The notes under the pieces were generated by a model, which was not told the DNA's origin, made no database searches, and saw nothing but the letters and a program-made list of their open reading frames with translations. A stretch of DNA of 64,000 bases, from positions 12,552,746 through 12,616,745 of the forward strand of contig NW_024467120.1 in assembly GCF_017591425.1 (NCBI RefSeq), given 5' to 3'. The stretch comes from Ochotona curzoniae. Its lineage: Eukaryota; Chordata; Mammalia; Lagomorpha; Ochotonidae. Of this stretch, positions 1-11,106 are shown in pieces. The position numbers and the translations under genes were made by a program. Every line of letters starts with the position of its first letter. Within the stretch, counting starts at the first letter, position 1.

Positions 1-269
1 AGAGATCCACCTGCCAAGGTGTTATCAGTAACACTGGTTCCTAAGCCCACCTCAGATGCAGAAACCATCACAGAAGAGCAAATAGCAATGCCTCAATAGA
101 TTTCAGAATTCTTTATGGATTGCTTGAATCTCCATGTAAAGGATGTGAAACTGCATTGAATGGTTGGAGAGGCATCCACAAGGTCTTGCCAACAGGGGAA
201 CTGTTCTCTTTACACCTTAGTGTCCTCCACCCCCACAGCATGTTCCCCAGTAGATGACTATTAGCTGAA

Positions 270-275
270 TTTATT
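270..275 (-). terminator. Predicted poly(A) signal of OR-1
   Basis: AATAAA on the minus strand about 150 bases past the OR-1 stop. The same hexamer in the same context (TGAATTTATT on the plus strand) occurs downstream of OR-4 and OR-5. A second AATAAA lies nearer, at 366-361. Confidence 0.5.
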
Positions 276-422
276 CCTTGTGTTGCATCTTTCTAAAGAG
301 TGTGAGAATACGACATATTTCACAACTGCATGTAATATGCTAATGAGGAACAACAATTAATTTATTAGAGAAATTAGCTTTGACCTACTCTAATTGGTAA
401 AACATTTCATTGGTGTCTACTG

Positions 423-1364
423 TCATTTAGAGTTTAAAATAACCCTCACCTGGTTTCTCAAAGCCCCCTTCACATCCTTATTCCTCAGGGTGTAGATGAA
501 GGGATTCAGTGTTGGTGTCACCACTCCATAGAAGAGAGCCATGAACTTGGGCTGGTCCCTTGAGATGGAAGAAGGGGGCTGAAGGTACATGCTTATTGCT
601 GGACCATAGAACAAGAAAACCACAATGAGATGAGAGGAACATGTTCCAATGGCCTTTTTCCTTCCCTCAGAAGATTTAATCTTAAATACAGCATGTCCAA
701 TGTGAGCATAGGAAGCAAGAATTAGGCATAGAGGAATAGCTATTAAAAATATGCACACGATAGAGAGTGTGAGTTCATTAGTCCCCTTGTCACCACAGGC
801 TGTCTTGATCAGCACTGGGATCTCACACAGCAAGTGATCCAATGTATTGACACCACACAGAGGCAGCTGTAAAGTAATAGTGGCCTCTGAGACTGCATAG
901 ATGCTTCCACTCAACCACACAATGGATGCTAACAGGATGCAGATGCCCTGATTCATGATGAGGGTGTAGTGCAGAGGTCTACAGATGGCCACATAGCGAT
1001 CAAAGGACATAAGAGCCAGGAGCAGACACTCTGTGCCTCCCATTAGGCTAAAGACGTAAAGCTGAATCACACAGCCCATGTAGCTGATTGTCTTCTTAGA
1101 GGTTCCCAGGTTGAACAGCATCTGAGGGACAATGCTGGTGGTGTAACACATGTCCAAGAAGGAGAGGTTGGTGAGGAAGAAATACATGGGGCTGTGGAGC
1201 CGGGGGTCTAGCCTGGACACCAGGATGATGGCGATGTTTCCCAGCAAGGCCATGGGGTATGTGATGAGAAGAACAGTGAAGAGAGGGAGCTGGAGCCAAG
1301 GTCGGTCAGCAAAGCCGAGTAGAATGAACTCTTCAGGGTGGTGGCTTTCATTCATCAGTTCCAT
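423..1364 (-). CDS. OR-1, family 2-like olfactory receptor (class II), intact
   Basis: Odorant-binding, Golf-coupled seven-helix receptor expected at the ciliary membrane of olfactory neurons. The frame is intact at 313 aa, the usual OR length. Seen: an N-glycosylation site (NES, residues 5-7), GN in TM1, LHSPMYFFL after TM1, MSFDRYVAIC at the end of TM3, the EC2 cysteines including LPLCG, SYAHI in TM5, KAIGTCSSH at the start of TM6 and PTLNPFIYTLRN in TM7. The open frame reaches 1382 only through a GTG codon. The first in-frame ATG is at 1364 (MELMNES) and a second is at 1355. The first ~95 codons match OR-2 at DNA level although the flanks have diverged. A conserved AATAAA (minus strand) lies at 275-270. 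Family 2 is inferred from remembered OR2 proteins; the subfamily is not resolved. Confidence 0.95.
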   Translation of the reverse strand: MELMNESHHPEEFILLGFADRPWLQLPLFTVLLITYPMALLGNIAIILVSRLDPRLHSPMYFFLTNLSFLDMCYTTSIVPQMLFNLGTSKKTISYMGCVIQLYVFSLMGGTECLLLALMSFDRYVAICRPLHYTLIMNQGICILLASIVWLSGSIYAVSEATITLQLPLCGVNTLDHLLCEIPVLIKTACGDKGTNELTLSIVCIFLIAIPLCLILASYAHIGHAVFKIKSSEGRKKAIGTCSSHLIVVFLFYGPAISMYLQPPSSISRDQPKFMALFYGVVTPTLNPFIYTLRNKDVKGALRNQVRVILNSK

Positions 1365-2099
1365 GATTCTGAGTTGTTCCACACAAACAGCGTAGTGCCT
1401 ATTAAGGTACTAAGAGCTAATGAGAATTGATAAAACAATATTTTGCATTGAAAAGTATGAAAAGTATGGTTAAGTAACTTTCAGGGAAGATAATATAAAC
1501 AATCGTCACCAGGTGTTAGTATTTCATGTCAAGATAAAATAAAGATGGATATCTCAAACAATTAAGGTAACTTATAGAATATAGTTTCCCCCTCTGAATA
1601 ATTACAATTATTTCCTTGAGATTCTGGTGAATGTTAAATTAAAATGAGAAGGTTCTTTATTTGGAAACCCTCAATATACTGTGTTGATACTCTGAATTGC
1701 ATAAAAATCAGCTAAGAAGGCTGTTGCAATACAGTTTGTTGCTTCCTATCTCCAGGTGCATGATTCAGTAGGTGTGGCACAGGTCAGAGAAATTGAGTGA
1801 TTCATGTTCAGAACTATTTCTGCAAGGCTTTGTTTTGAATATGAAGAACACCCAAAGGTGGTGAAGTAGGAAAAGTGTTGGAAAGAAGAGAAATTATGGA
1901 TCTGTGAGGATGGTCCAAATTGCCCTGTCCAGTTCTAATAAACAGTGAAATAATTACTCATTGTCTCCATGATCATAAGAAGACTTTTCTGGCCTTAAGT
2001 AAATATGTCACAGTTATTTGTGATTGGGAAAGAAATTTTAATGTTTCTAACATAAGTTTCTTCTCAATTTAAACTGAGACAGTAAAGCTGCAATGAAAT

Positions 2100-2475
2100 G
2101 AATTTCTTAATGTTCGAGCTTTAATTTATGTAATATTTTTTCTTGTGGAATATGGGTCAAACAGAGACTCTATGATGGACTATGTTAACCAGTGGATTCT
2201 TCAAAGACCTCACAGTGCTTGGAGTGTCAAGATTGGCAGCGATTCATAACTGTTGAACTATCAAAGCCACCTGAGCAAGAACCTCAGAGCACATCCTACA
2301 TCCGGAACCTGGGGAGGGTGGGAAATTGGGTGGGCCTTCTCCCTTAATACCCCCCCTTTAAACATGAAGGAAACTATATGGAAAAAATAAGTCTTACCCA
2401 CTTTCCTGTAGCCCTTGAACCTTTTTACCCTAATTAACTATGTAAAGATTGTCAATAAAAATTTAAAAAATTAAA
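2100..2475 (+). mobile_element. L1-type 3'-end fragment
   Basis: A G-rich stretch (GGGGAGGGTGGG near 2311) followed by an AATAAAAATT-type A-rich tail at 2452-2475, the layout of lagomorph L1 3' ends. Truncated at its 5' side. The subfamily differs from that at 3640-3980. Confidence 0.45.
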
Positions 2476-2984
2476 AAAATTATTTTATTTAAACTCTGGA
2501 TGTTAGAGTATTCATGATAAAGTTTATTTTATCCACTTTGCAGAAGTTTTCCCTTTTTGAGAGGACTTACTTTCTTTTTGACTGGATTTGGACAGTTATG
2601 CTATCGATGCATTCATGCAATTTAGGCCTGTGCTGCCTAGAGAAGTGTGAACATTCCAATTCAGGCCAAGAATTACTCAAATCCATCAGCTTTGTTGTAT
2701 TTTCAGGACATATTTCTTTGTCTTTCAGCTAAAAGGCACACTGAAATGACAAAATCAACTAACCGAATAAGAAGCTTTTTGACAAAATTTCATCAGGTAG
2801 TGAGGGTCTTCACTTGTATTGTTATCTCTCTGTAAGTGTAGTGTATATCGTGAAAGCTATAGTCTTCTCTAAGATAGAAAATATTCAGATATAAGATAGT
2901 TTCTGCTAGTCAGTTAGTGGTTGTAGGTAACAGATTGGTTTGTAAAGTTATAGAGTATAGCTTTCATATTCTCTGCTATTAAGT

Positions 2985-3980
2985 CTTAAAACCATTCTGC
3001 AATCAACTCTTCCTTGCAGGAACCAGCATCATCGGAACGACAACCAGGAGCCCTGAGTGGTCCGCAGAAACAGAAGAACAATAAACTTCCTTCGGGCCTA
3101 GGGAGGGGAGTTTTCTCTTGTCCTTGTCTGGTTCCAGCTGTTGGTACCCACCCTCTCTTGCAATGACCATCAGGATTGCTCCAGAAACCCCTCAATACAA
3201 ACAAACATACAAACAAACAGAAATCCAGAATGGACAGACAACAACAAGGAATGCTTAGAATCAGACAGGAAATGATCAGCGTGGATTCACTCATACCTCA
3301 CTAGGTGGGACACAAAAATTAGTTACTCCTCGCTAGGGTATTGAAGATTTCTCTGCACACCCCTCCTAAAAATGTTCTGCACCTAAACTGTTGACACATG
3401 TCTTGTTAGAGTTATAAGCCAGTTCAGACCACCCAAAAAACAACCAAGTTCAGCTTCAACACTATAAATAGCTAAATACTAAAATAAAAATAGACATGAG
3501 ACAGCTGAATAGTAATCCATAGCCATTTTAAGGTGTATAGAACCAGGTTGTATATAAACCAAAATTGAAATGTGTATGAAGAAGTCACAGGATGTGGTTA
3601 AGAACTTGCATTTTCCTTTTAACGTATTGGTTAATCAGTACCATGTCAATTAATACCGTAACATTGTAAATTGTTGCTGATGTTATGTTGGGGCTTTTAA
3701 TCGATTGGGATGATACTCTGCCGGCTCTACCTTCAGACCGGAGATGTTCTCACCAAGAAAGCGTTGAACTTATCTGGACAATAAGATGCTGGACTTTATG
3801 CTTGGCAAATACTTCCAATGAAAGAATCTCAACTGAATTTGAACTGTGGTAATGCAACAAGGTGGAGGAATCCACCGTGGAGGGAGGATTTGGGGAGGGG
3901 TAGGGGGAATCCCAGTGCCTATAAAACTGTGTCACATAATGCAATGTAATTAATAAAAATAATTCTACTATATGTCTCAC
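2985..3980 (+). mobile_element. 5'-truncated L1, 3' UTR only
   Basis: The final ~340 bases (3640-3975) are the reverse-complement relative of 16215-16570. Both contain the GATGATACTCTG/GATCTTTACTCTG region, a purine-rich GGAGGGAGGATTTGGGGAGG-like run and a terminal AATTAATAAAAATAA tail. No ORF2 remains. The segment 2985-3640 is probably the same 3' UTR but is assigned less securely. Confidence 0.6.
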
Positions 3981-4502
3981 AAAAGTACTAAGAGCTAACC
4001 TGTGGACATTACTTTTTCATGACATGGCATCCTAGACCAGAAATGTACTATTCTAATTATAAAATAATAAATCTCTTCTCATTCTTAGTAATCTCTGTTT
4101 GCTAAGCACATCAATAAGCTTTTTTAAAACAATGGAATCAGTTACCAAATACTGGAACTTTTAGTAAGTTTTATTTTAGAACATTGTTAAATTTTCGTTC
4201 CTATTATTTGCCTGTCATTAGAGAATATCTAAGGTCCAAAAAGTTACTAATTCCTTAGATGAGCTATTGATAAGCTTAGATGAGCAGTTTCAGTATTGCA
4301 AAGATTGTGTCTTTACTGCAGCAATATTTCTTGAATGTGTGTGGCTTCTTTAATTTTGTTTATGTTGAATGTTGATCAAGATTTTATATTAGCATATTGA
4401 ACTGAGAAACAAATCTTAGTGCAACTTCTTTTCTATGTTATACATAGAAAATAAAATAGACACGATATAAATTAATTGGTAGTTAAAATAAATATTTTAG
4501 GG

Positions 4503-4830
4503 ATCAGAGCCATGGGGTAGTAGCATAATACTTGCTAGTGGAGCTGGCATTTTTTTATGGGCATAAATTCATGTCTTGGCTGCTTCACTTCTTATCCAGC
4601 TGCTTGCTAGTGGCCTGAGAAAGCAGTTGAGAATCATTCAAATCCTTAGGAACCTGAACCCATGTGGGAGACCCAGAAGAAGCCACTAGTTCTTGGTTTC
4701 AGATCTGCTGAGCTCTGGCCATAGCAGCCATTTGGGTTGTGAACTTGTGTATGGAAAACCTTTTTCTCTGTCTTTCCTTCGCTCTGTTAGTTTGCCTTTC
4801 TTATAAAAATAAGTTTTTAAGAAATAAATA
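4503..4830 (+). mobile_element. C-SINE, old copy
   Basis: Full-length but diverged lagomorph C-SINE. The body (GGCTGCTTCACTT, then AAAGCAGTTGAGAATC, then TGTGGGAGACCCAGAAGAAG) and a tail ending near 4828 are recognisable. Confidence 0.75.
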
Positions 4831-6348
4831 TCCTAAAAATTTTGACCTGCCCACATTATTAAATAATTATGCAAACATCTATTGTTCACTTAACATTGCA
4901 TCATGTTATGCTTTCTCTCAAAGCTTGCATATTATTGAGTTATTTCTGATTTGATCTCATGTGAAAAGTTTAATAAATAATCATGTAAGCCCTCAATAAT
5001 TTCATTAAATTTGTATTATTTGTACTTTTGATTATGCTATTCATTTTATTAATTCTGGCTTTTTTCTCATTAGAAGAAGTTCTAGCAAGCTTAGTTATTG
5101 CCAAATTGATTTTACTTGCAATTCCCGACCTGGTGCAGCCTAAGTACTGCAGAGGGAGAGATCCCACTGGGTAATGGCAGAACAGTGTGGGAACAGCAGA
5201 ATACGGTGGAAACAAAGAAACAGAAAAATGGTTGGTTCATATCAGGTTGCTTCTAGTTACTCCTTTAAAGGAATTACATATGGGGAATTTTTTGTTGCCC
5301 TGACTCTGGAAGCCTGAAACATCCTGGTTTTAAGAGGCACTGGTGTGTTTTGGAATCTGTTTTCATTTGATTATGAGGCATGAATCCACTTAGTTAGCTG
5401 TTCTGCCTGAGCTGAGGACCGTAACTCTGTTCCAACCTCTGGATGTTTCCTTAAAGAAACAAGTTTAGATGTGCCTTTTCAATGTGACTGACTGCAACCT
5501 GCTCAACCTCTGTAGTTCTACCAAGAGATGTCCCATCTTTTCCATGCCATTCTCATGATGTTTTATTGTTTTAGCTCTTGGGTTCCAAGCCTGTTGTATC
5601 TTTCCCTTTCAATGATTCTTGATAACTATGAGGATATGCGAGTCTATTTATCCATATATGCTTTCTTTACTAAATGCCAGCCTTCATTACAATTGCTGTG
5701 TCTTCCTTAGCTGCACTCAGTTTTCATTCTGATATATCATATTCATACTGAATTTTCATCAAACAGAGCATTCCATGTAACTGTACAGCAATTTTTATTT
5801 CACTGTGTAATGAAAGGGAGCTAAATGGAATGCGGAACATCCTGGATACAAACCAGTGACCATATAGGATACTAGTGGATGCAAGGAAAGGATTTAAACT
5901 CTATGCCATCACACCAGGTGCCGACATTTAAATACTTTAAAGTTGTATTTAATTCAGAGATTGAAATGGGATTTGGTCACAAAAGAAATCTAGTTGTTCC
6001 TAAAGTCCACAAATGAGATATCTGCAAAGTTTGGAAAAGAGTTCTTAAAGCAGGTATTCTGTGTCTTTCATACAGATATTATTCACAATGATCTACACAA
6101 ATTCCAGAACAGTATATTCAGTTAAACAGAAGAATAATGGATTTGTGACAATTGTTGAAGGACTATACTATTGTAAGACTATAGGGGAGAACAGTGAGGG
6201 CCGATGGAGGGTGATCCCTGAGCCTGTGGGACTGAATTATGGAAAGAAAAATGATGTAAACATGTGATCTCTAAACCACCAAATAGGCAAATGAAGTAAG
6301 AAATATTCCTCCGTGCTACGGGAAAGAGGGTATTATCTTCTTACTTAC

Positions 6349-6600
6349 CTTATGTAGAAATGAATTACTAAGGCATATGTTTGGCTTTTTCAAACTTCAG
6401 AGAAAAAGTTGTGATTCACAGAGGAGTATAGCATTAATAAATTGTTTTCAAAACTGCTCATTTTCCTGTTGATTTATGCATGTTTCAAAGAAAAAAAAAT
6501 ATGTCTTTGTTGACAATACCAAAAATGATTTGTGGGTGAGTTATTTGTAAGCTCTTCCTGTGATCTCCTGGGCAATGTTTCAAACAGGTCATTCATTTAT
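6349..6600 (-). other. Predicted 5' (non-coding) exon of OR-1
   Basis: Homologous to the exon blocks of the other units: compare 6383-6432 with 16898-16945, where TTCAAAC, TTCAGAGAA and CAGAGG keep order and spacing. It ends at AAG|GTAAGT, a consensus donor (intron begins at 6348). The 5' boundary is not defined and is set here only as downstream of the Olf1/EBF-like site at 6627. OR genes usually have one or more 5' non-coding exons, so this fits, but no transcript is available. Confidence 0.5.
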
Positions 6601-6626
6601 CATTTTCCCTGATGAGTTAGAGAAAG

Positions 6627-6636
6627 TTCCTTGGGA
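6627..6636 (-). promoter_or_regulatory. Olf1/EBF-like site upstream of OR-1
   Basis: TCCCAAGGAA on the minus strand, close to the EBF core TCCCNNGGGA. The surrounding AGAGAAA(G/T)TTCCTTGGG is conserved at 17150, 31185 and 41377. An homeodomain-type core (CAATTAG) lies ~35 bases further upstream at 6668-6674. This is the usual layout of OR promoters. Confidence 0.5.
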
Positions 6637-6867
6637 CAAAGTTCTTAATGGCAAGGTTTCTTATGTGCAATTAGTTAGTCATTGCACTGTGTCTGAGAGT
6701 TAATCTACTGTTAAAGTAGTTGCAAGGTTAAGTGTGTCATGATGTCACTCCATTTCCTGGCACATTGAACATTGGATTTCAATAGACCAGGTGATCTCTT
6801 GGTGTTCAGAACCCGTAGTGGAAACCAAAAATATGTGGATGCCCAAATCCTTTCTATAAAATGCCCT

Positions 6868-7172
6868 CTAGGGGTTGGTGTTAGGACACAATTGATAAAA
6901 GCCATTGCCTGGTTTCCCTGTATGAACATCAGTTCATGTCTTAGCTGCTCCGTTTCTGATTCAACTTCCTTTCAAAGGCTTAGGGAAAGTAGCAGAGGAT
7001 GTCCCAAGTGCTTGATCCCTTGCCACCTGAGTGAAGCTCTGGTTCCTGGCTTTGGCCTGGTCCAACACTGGTTCTTGTGGCTGTTTGGAGAGTACATCAA
7101 GAAATGAGAAATAACTCACTCCCTGTCATTCTGTTTTGAAAGTGAATAAATAATTTTGAAAGTAAATAAATA
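6868..7172 (+). mobile_element. C-SINE, old copy
   Basis: Diverged C-SINE; CTTAGCTGCTCCGTTTCTGA, CCAAGTGCTTGATCCC and an AATAAATAA tail are recognisable. Confidence 0.7.
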
Positions 7173-7378
7173 AGATATCTTGCTATACACATATAATCAT
7201 ACAATACTCCTGTATGCTTTTAATCATTATCTAGATTACTTATACAACTTAATATAACCTAAGTGATATGGAAATAGCTGTTTATCATATTGTTTAGGGA
7301 ATACTGACCAGAAAAAAGATGTCTGTGCAAGTTCTCTCAGTTGCAACCAAAATAAGGCTCACTACACACACAAAAAAG

Positions 7379-7666
7379 CTTAATTTATTTACTTGAAAAC
7401 TCGAGTTTCAGAGAGAGAGAGAGAGAGAGAGACAGGGAGACAGAGAGAGAGAGAGAAAACAACTTTTATATTCCATGTGCTGATTTGCTCTTCGAGTGTT
7501 TGCAGTGCCTAGGTATGGAGAGATAGAAGCCAGAAACCTGGAACTCCATCTTGGTCTCCCATCTGTTGGCAAGGACCCAAGCACTTGGGCCATCTTTTTC
7601 TTTTTTCTCAGGCACATTAGCAGGGGATGCCAGGACTCAAACTAGCACTGATATGGACTGCCACCA
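7379..7666 (-). mobile_element. C-SINE, old copy with (GA)n
   Basis: Reverse-complement C-SINE. Its 3' region is expanded into a (GA)n tract at 7411-7456. The body reads GGTCTCCCATCTGTTGG then AGGACCCAAGCACTTGGGCC. Confidence 0.75.
7411..7456. repeat. (GA)n microsatellite
   Basis: Near-perfect GA run within an old C-SINE. Confidence 0.95.
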
Positions 7667-7979
7667 TTGCAGACTGGGGCTACTGATTTGCAATACAACT
7701 TCCAATGGGAAAGTGTGACCTCCAGTTTTTTTTTCCTCTGAACTGTTTCAACTATTTTTGGTTCTTCATGGTTGTGTGCAGATTTTAGAAGTGTTTTGTG
7801 CATGTCTGTGAAAAATGCTATCAAATAATTGTGTCGTAACTGTTTTGCTCTTATTAGGATGGACATTTTAATAATATTATTTCAGTAGATGAACATTTTA
7901 TAACTTGTTTATCTGAATTTTGCTAATTGCTTAACCATTTTTGTAGTTTCCAAATAATACATACTTATATGTATTTCAT

Positions 7980-8985
7980 TTATTATTATTATTTTAAATT
8001 TAATTTTACTTTTTTCATTATTATCATTTTATGTTACAGTTCCATAGATTGTGAGATTTCACTCCCCCCCTCAATTCCCTACCCACCCACTGAGTTCCCC
8101 TATATCATTGCTATAGTATAGTTCTTACACTTGATCTTAGCCAAAAGGCCGAGAAGCGATGTGGTATAGTTCTTCATACACAATCATATGTCCGTCATTG
8201 CAAGCATGGACAGAGAGTCCAGCATTCTATTGTCAAGATATAGTAAGCAGCTTCATTGGGAGTCCATCTTTGTCTGGAAGTAGAGATGCATACTGCATTG
8301 TATCTTCACATCTGGATATGATAGTCTCCATTACACAGTTACTATGTATCCCCTTAGATGAAAAGCCACAATACAAAATCAACAACAGAAAGAAAAATAG
8401 AAATTTACAATGCTATGAAGTTAAATAACATGCTGCTAGATATGATAGTCTCCATTACACAGCTACTATACCTCCCCTTAAGTGAAGAGCCACAAAACAT
8501 AACCGACAACAGCTAGAAAAAAAGAGATGAACGACACCATGCAGTTAAATAACATGCTACTGAATGATTAATGTGTTGCTGAAGAAATGAAAAGGAAAAT
8601 CAAGAACATTTTTGAAGAAAATGATGTTTCTGTATGATCTATGAATCACTGAAGAATTTAATCAGAAGAAAGTGTTGAAGAGATGAAACTAACAAAAAAA
8701 TCAAAATCCATGAGATATGGATTCCGCTGATCTTCGTTGCTGAGCTATGTCTCCTGTAGGCAACAAATAGATGGGTTTTGTTTTTTAATCCAGCCTATGA
8801 TGGATTTTTTAAGTCTATGATGTCTGATCCATGAGTTTAAGCCATTTATATTCAGGGTTAATACAAATAGGTGGTAATTTAGTAGTGTCATTATAGCAAT
8901 GGATTGTTCATTAATTTAGTCTTGTGTTGTTATTTTACTGGGATGTGCTTCACATTTATCTTTGGTTTTGGTGGGCGCTATTCCT
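7980..8985 (-). mobile_element. Half-LINE-like L1 derivative, copy A (5'-truncated)
   Basis: On the minus strand it runs from the start of L1 ORF2 (endonuclease start, about 8950 to 8725; a stretch like LNINGLNS then IKKQNPSICCLQET can be read) straight into the 3' UTR (about 8716 to 7980). All the rest of ORF2 is missing. The copy at 52940-56650 has the same junction. The 3' UTR has a ~124-bp tandem duplication (units start at 8312 and 8436), shared with copy B. A U2 snRNA fragment is inserted at 8127-8163. Confidence 0.75.
8127..8160 (-). pseudogene. Truncated U2 snRNA retropseudogene (nt 1-34)
   Basis: The minus strand matches nucleotides 1-34 of vertebrate U2 snRNA without mismatch; the block starts ATCGCTTCTCGG and ends ATCAAGTGT. 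It sits inside the 3' UTR of the half-LINE-like copy A. An 11-bp perfect direct repeat (GTATAGTTCTT) flanks it at 8116-8126 and 8164-8174. Three extra bases (CAC on the minus strand) lie between the U2 5' end and the repeat. The paralogous element at 53075-53090 has the empty site. It lacks the branch-point-pairing end, Sm site and stem-loops, so it is not functional. Confidence 0.93.
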
Positions 8986-9252
8986 TCAGCTGCCGGTGGA
9001 GTTCAGATCACCATTCACTGAATGCCACTGGGGCATCAGTCACTGCAACACCACACCATTGTGCCTGCTGCTTCCCTGTGTCTGTCAGTCTCCAGGCCCT
9101 CCTCTGCTGTTGTTCTTTCCTCTTTTGTTTCCTGGAATGTGCCCTTTCTGCTTCACACTGGCTAATATTTCTCCATTTGTTTAAACGTGTCTTTACCCTA
9201 TTCCCCAAATAAATAAAATTAAAAGAAAGAAAGAGAGAAAGAAACAAAGAAA
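8986..9252 (+). other. Unassigned segment ending in an A-rich tail
   Basis: C/T-rich and more GC-rich than its surroundings, ending in AATAAATAAAATTAAAAGAAAG at about 9208-9250, directly before a C-SINE. It does not match copy B of the half-LINE-like element. It may be a separate short retrocopy or an L1 5'-region fragment. Its open frames are short and in overlapping registers, so I do not call a gene. Confidence 0.3.
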
Positions 9253-9590
9253 AGGTCTGGCGTTATAGCGTAATGGTTAAAGTCCTCTCCTAGAACGCAC
9301 CAGGATCCCATTTGGTCTCTGGTTTTAATCCCTGTGGCCCTGCTTCCCATCCAGCTCCCTGCTTGTGGACTGGGAAAGCAGTTGAGGATGGCCTGAAGCC
9401 TTGGGACCTGCACTCGCGTGGGAGATCCAGAAGAAGCTCCTAGCTCCTGGCTTCAGATTGGCTCAGTTCCAGCCGTTGCAGTCACTTGGGGAGTGAACCA
9501 TTGGATGGAAGATCTTCCTTTTTGTCTCTCCTCCTCTCTGTATATTCACCTTTCTAATAAAAATAAATAAATCTTTAAAAAAAAAGAAAA
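9253..9590 (+). mobile_element. C-SINE
   Basis: Full-length: head GGTCTGGCGTTATAGCGTAA, body GGGAAAGCAGTTGAGGATGG, tail AATAAATAAATCTTTAAAA. Confidence 0.9.
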
Positions 9591-10427
9591 ATGAAAAACA
9601 ATACTAAATTGTATGATGTTTATGGCAGAAAATGCAAAGTAGTCTAGGAAATTGAAGTATTTCAAAGAACAAATTTTAACTTTCACTATCATCTGCCCCT
9701 TGTTTCTTTAATTTCTTCAAGCTAATTGAATACTGGGATGTACTAAACATAATATTCCAGAAAAAACGAGTACAGTAAAATATAATATTTCTATGTATTT
9801 CCCCGTCTCTGCTTTTAGAATTTTTTTATTTGTAATTTTTTTCTGTATAATCACTAGGGAATATTTGTGAAATAAATAATCATACAGACCTAGTAGGCAG
9901 CATGTATGAGGAGATAGAAGGAGTTGTAGTTAGGAAGGCAGGTAGGGTCCTGCCCCCTTTTCAGAGAAAGAACAGCTGAGTATGATTCTGTTTCTTGGAA
10001 AAGCCACTAAATACCCACAGGAGCTCATTTCTCCAAAGTAGGTGGATGCAAGTATAGATAATGAACCAAGCTCAAACATCCTCAAGTGACAAAGTTGGCA
10101 CTTTTACCAGCAGCAGGCAACTTGTCATTTTTCCCAGTATATCTGATTGCAGTTAATTCTTGTTCGAGCTCTCACATACTTATCCTTTCTATGATTGCCA
10201 TAATAATCTACACAGAAGACATCTTGAAATTCTAAATAACTTCTTACTTTTCTTTATTTTTTTAATCATGTCATATCATTTTGAATTCTTATGGGACCAG
10301 TTAAACTCCAGAAAAGTATAAAATGTATTAATTTGTTTTAATAAACTTTATTTAATTTTATGACAAACTTTTAAATTTTAGATGTGAGATCTACACTGTT
10401 AGAATTTTCATTTTTTGTTACTTATTT

Positions 10428-11100
10428 CATTTTTATTTGAAAGACAGAGTTTCACAGAGAGAAAGAGACTGAAACAGAGCGATCGAGAGAGAGATTTTCT
10501 ATTTGTTGATCACTCCCCAAATGGCCACAATAGCTAGAGTTCAGCTGAGTTGAACTCAGCAGCCAGGAGCTTCTTCTTGATGTTCCACATGGAGGCAGGG
10601 ACCCAAAGATTTGAACCAGTTATACTGCTCTCCTAAGTTATTATGAGGGAGGGCCCGGCGCAGTGGCGCAGTGGCTAAGGCCCTCGCCTTGCGCTCGGGA
10701 TCCCATATGGGCACCAGTTCTAATCCCGGCAGCCCCGCTTCCCTTCCAGCTCCCTGCCTGTGGCCCGGGAAAGCAGTCGAAGACGGCCCAAAGCTTTGGG
10801 CCCCTGCACCCGCGTGGGAGACCTGGAAGAGTCTCCTGGCTTCGGATCGGCATAGCATCAGCCATTGTGCTCACTTGGGGAGTGAATCATGGGACGGAAG
10901 ATCTTCCTCTCTATTTCTCCTCCTCTCTGTATATCCGCCTTCCCAATAAAAATAAAAAAAAATCTTTAAATAATAATAAAAAAATTATTATGAGGGGGCT
11001 TGATCAGAAATGGAGCAGCTGGAACTTGAACTGGTGCCCACATGGGATGCCAATGCCTCAAGTGGAGAGTGGAGGCTTAACTTACTATGGCACAATACTG
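10428..11100 (-). mobile_element. C-SINE, old, interrupted by a younger C-SINE
   Basis: Reverse-complement C-SINE split by the insertion at 10652-10984. The 3' part is 10428-10650 and the 5' part 10985-11100. Confidence 0.8.
10652..10984 (+). mobile_element. C-SINE, young, full-length, nested
   Basis: Starts GGCCCGGCGCAGTGGCGCAG and ends in an A-rich tail. The target-site duplication is TTATTATGAGGG at 10638-10649 and 10985-10996. The tRNA-like head keeps recognisable Pol III A and B box regions. Confidence 0.95.
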
Positions 11101-11106
11101 GCCCCA

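Larger units (their letters stand above)
1383..6348 (-). other. Upstream region / predicted intron of OR-1
   Basis: About 5 kb between the OR-1 coding region and its predicted 5' exon. It holds two L1 3'-end fragments (2100-2475 and 2985-3980) and an old C-SINE (4503-4830). The rest (1400-2100, 2480-2980, 4000-4500 and 4830-6300) is AT-rich with no recognisable gene. Around 2690-2780 it resembles the intron segments at 14230-14290 and 28300-28380 in other units, so the array is old. The acceptor for OR-1 is not clear; AG dinucleotides occur near 1370 and 1400-1420. Confidence 0.45.

Noticed and set aside
1150..1395. Conserved 67- and 81-codon frames overlapping each OR
   Set aside because: Alternate-frame and antisense readings of the receptor start; conserved only because the receptor DNA is.
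10652..10725. tRNA-like sequence at the heads of the C-SINEs
   Set aside because: Part of the tRNA-derived SINE; no foldable complete tRNA with an acceptor end, so not tRNA genes.
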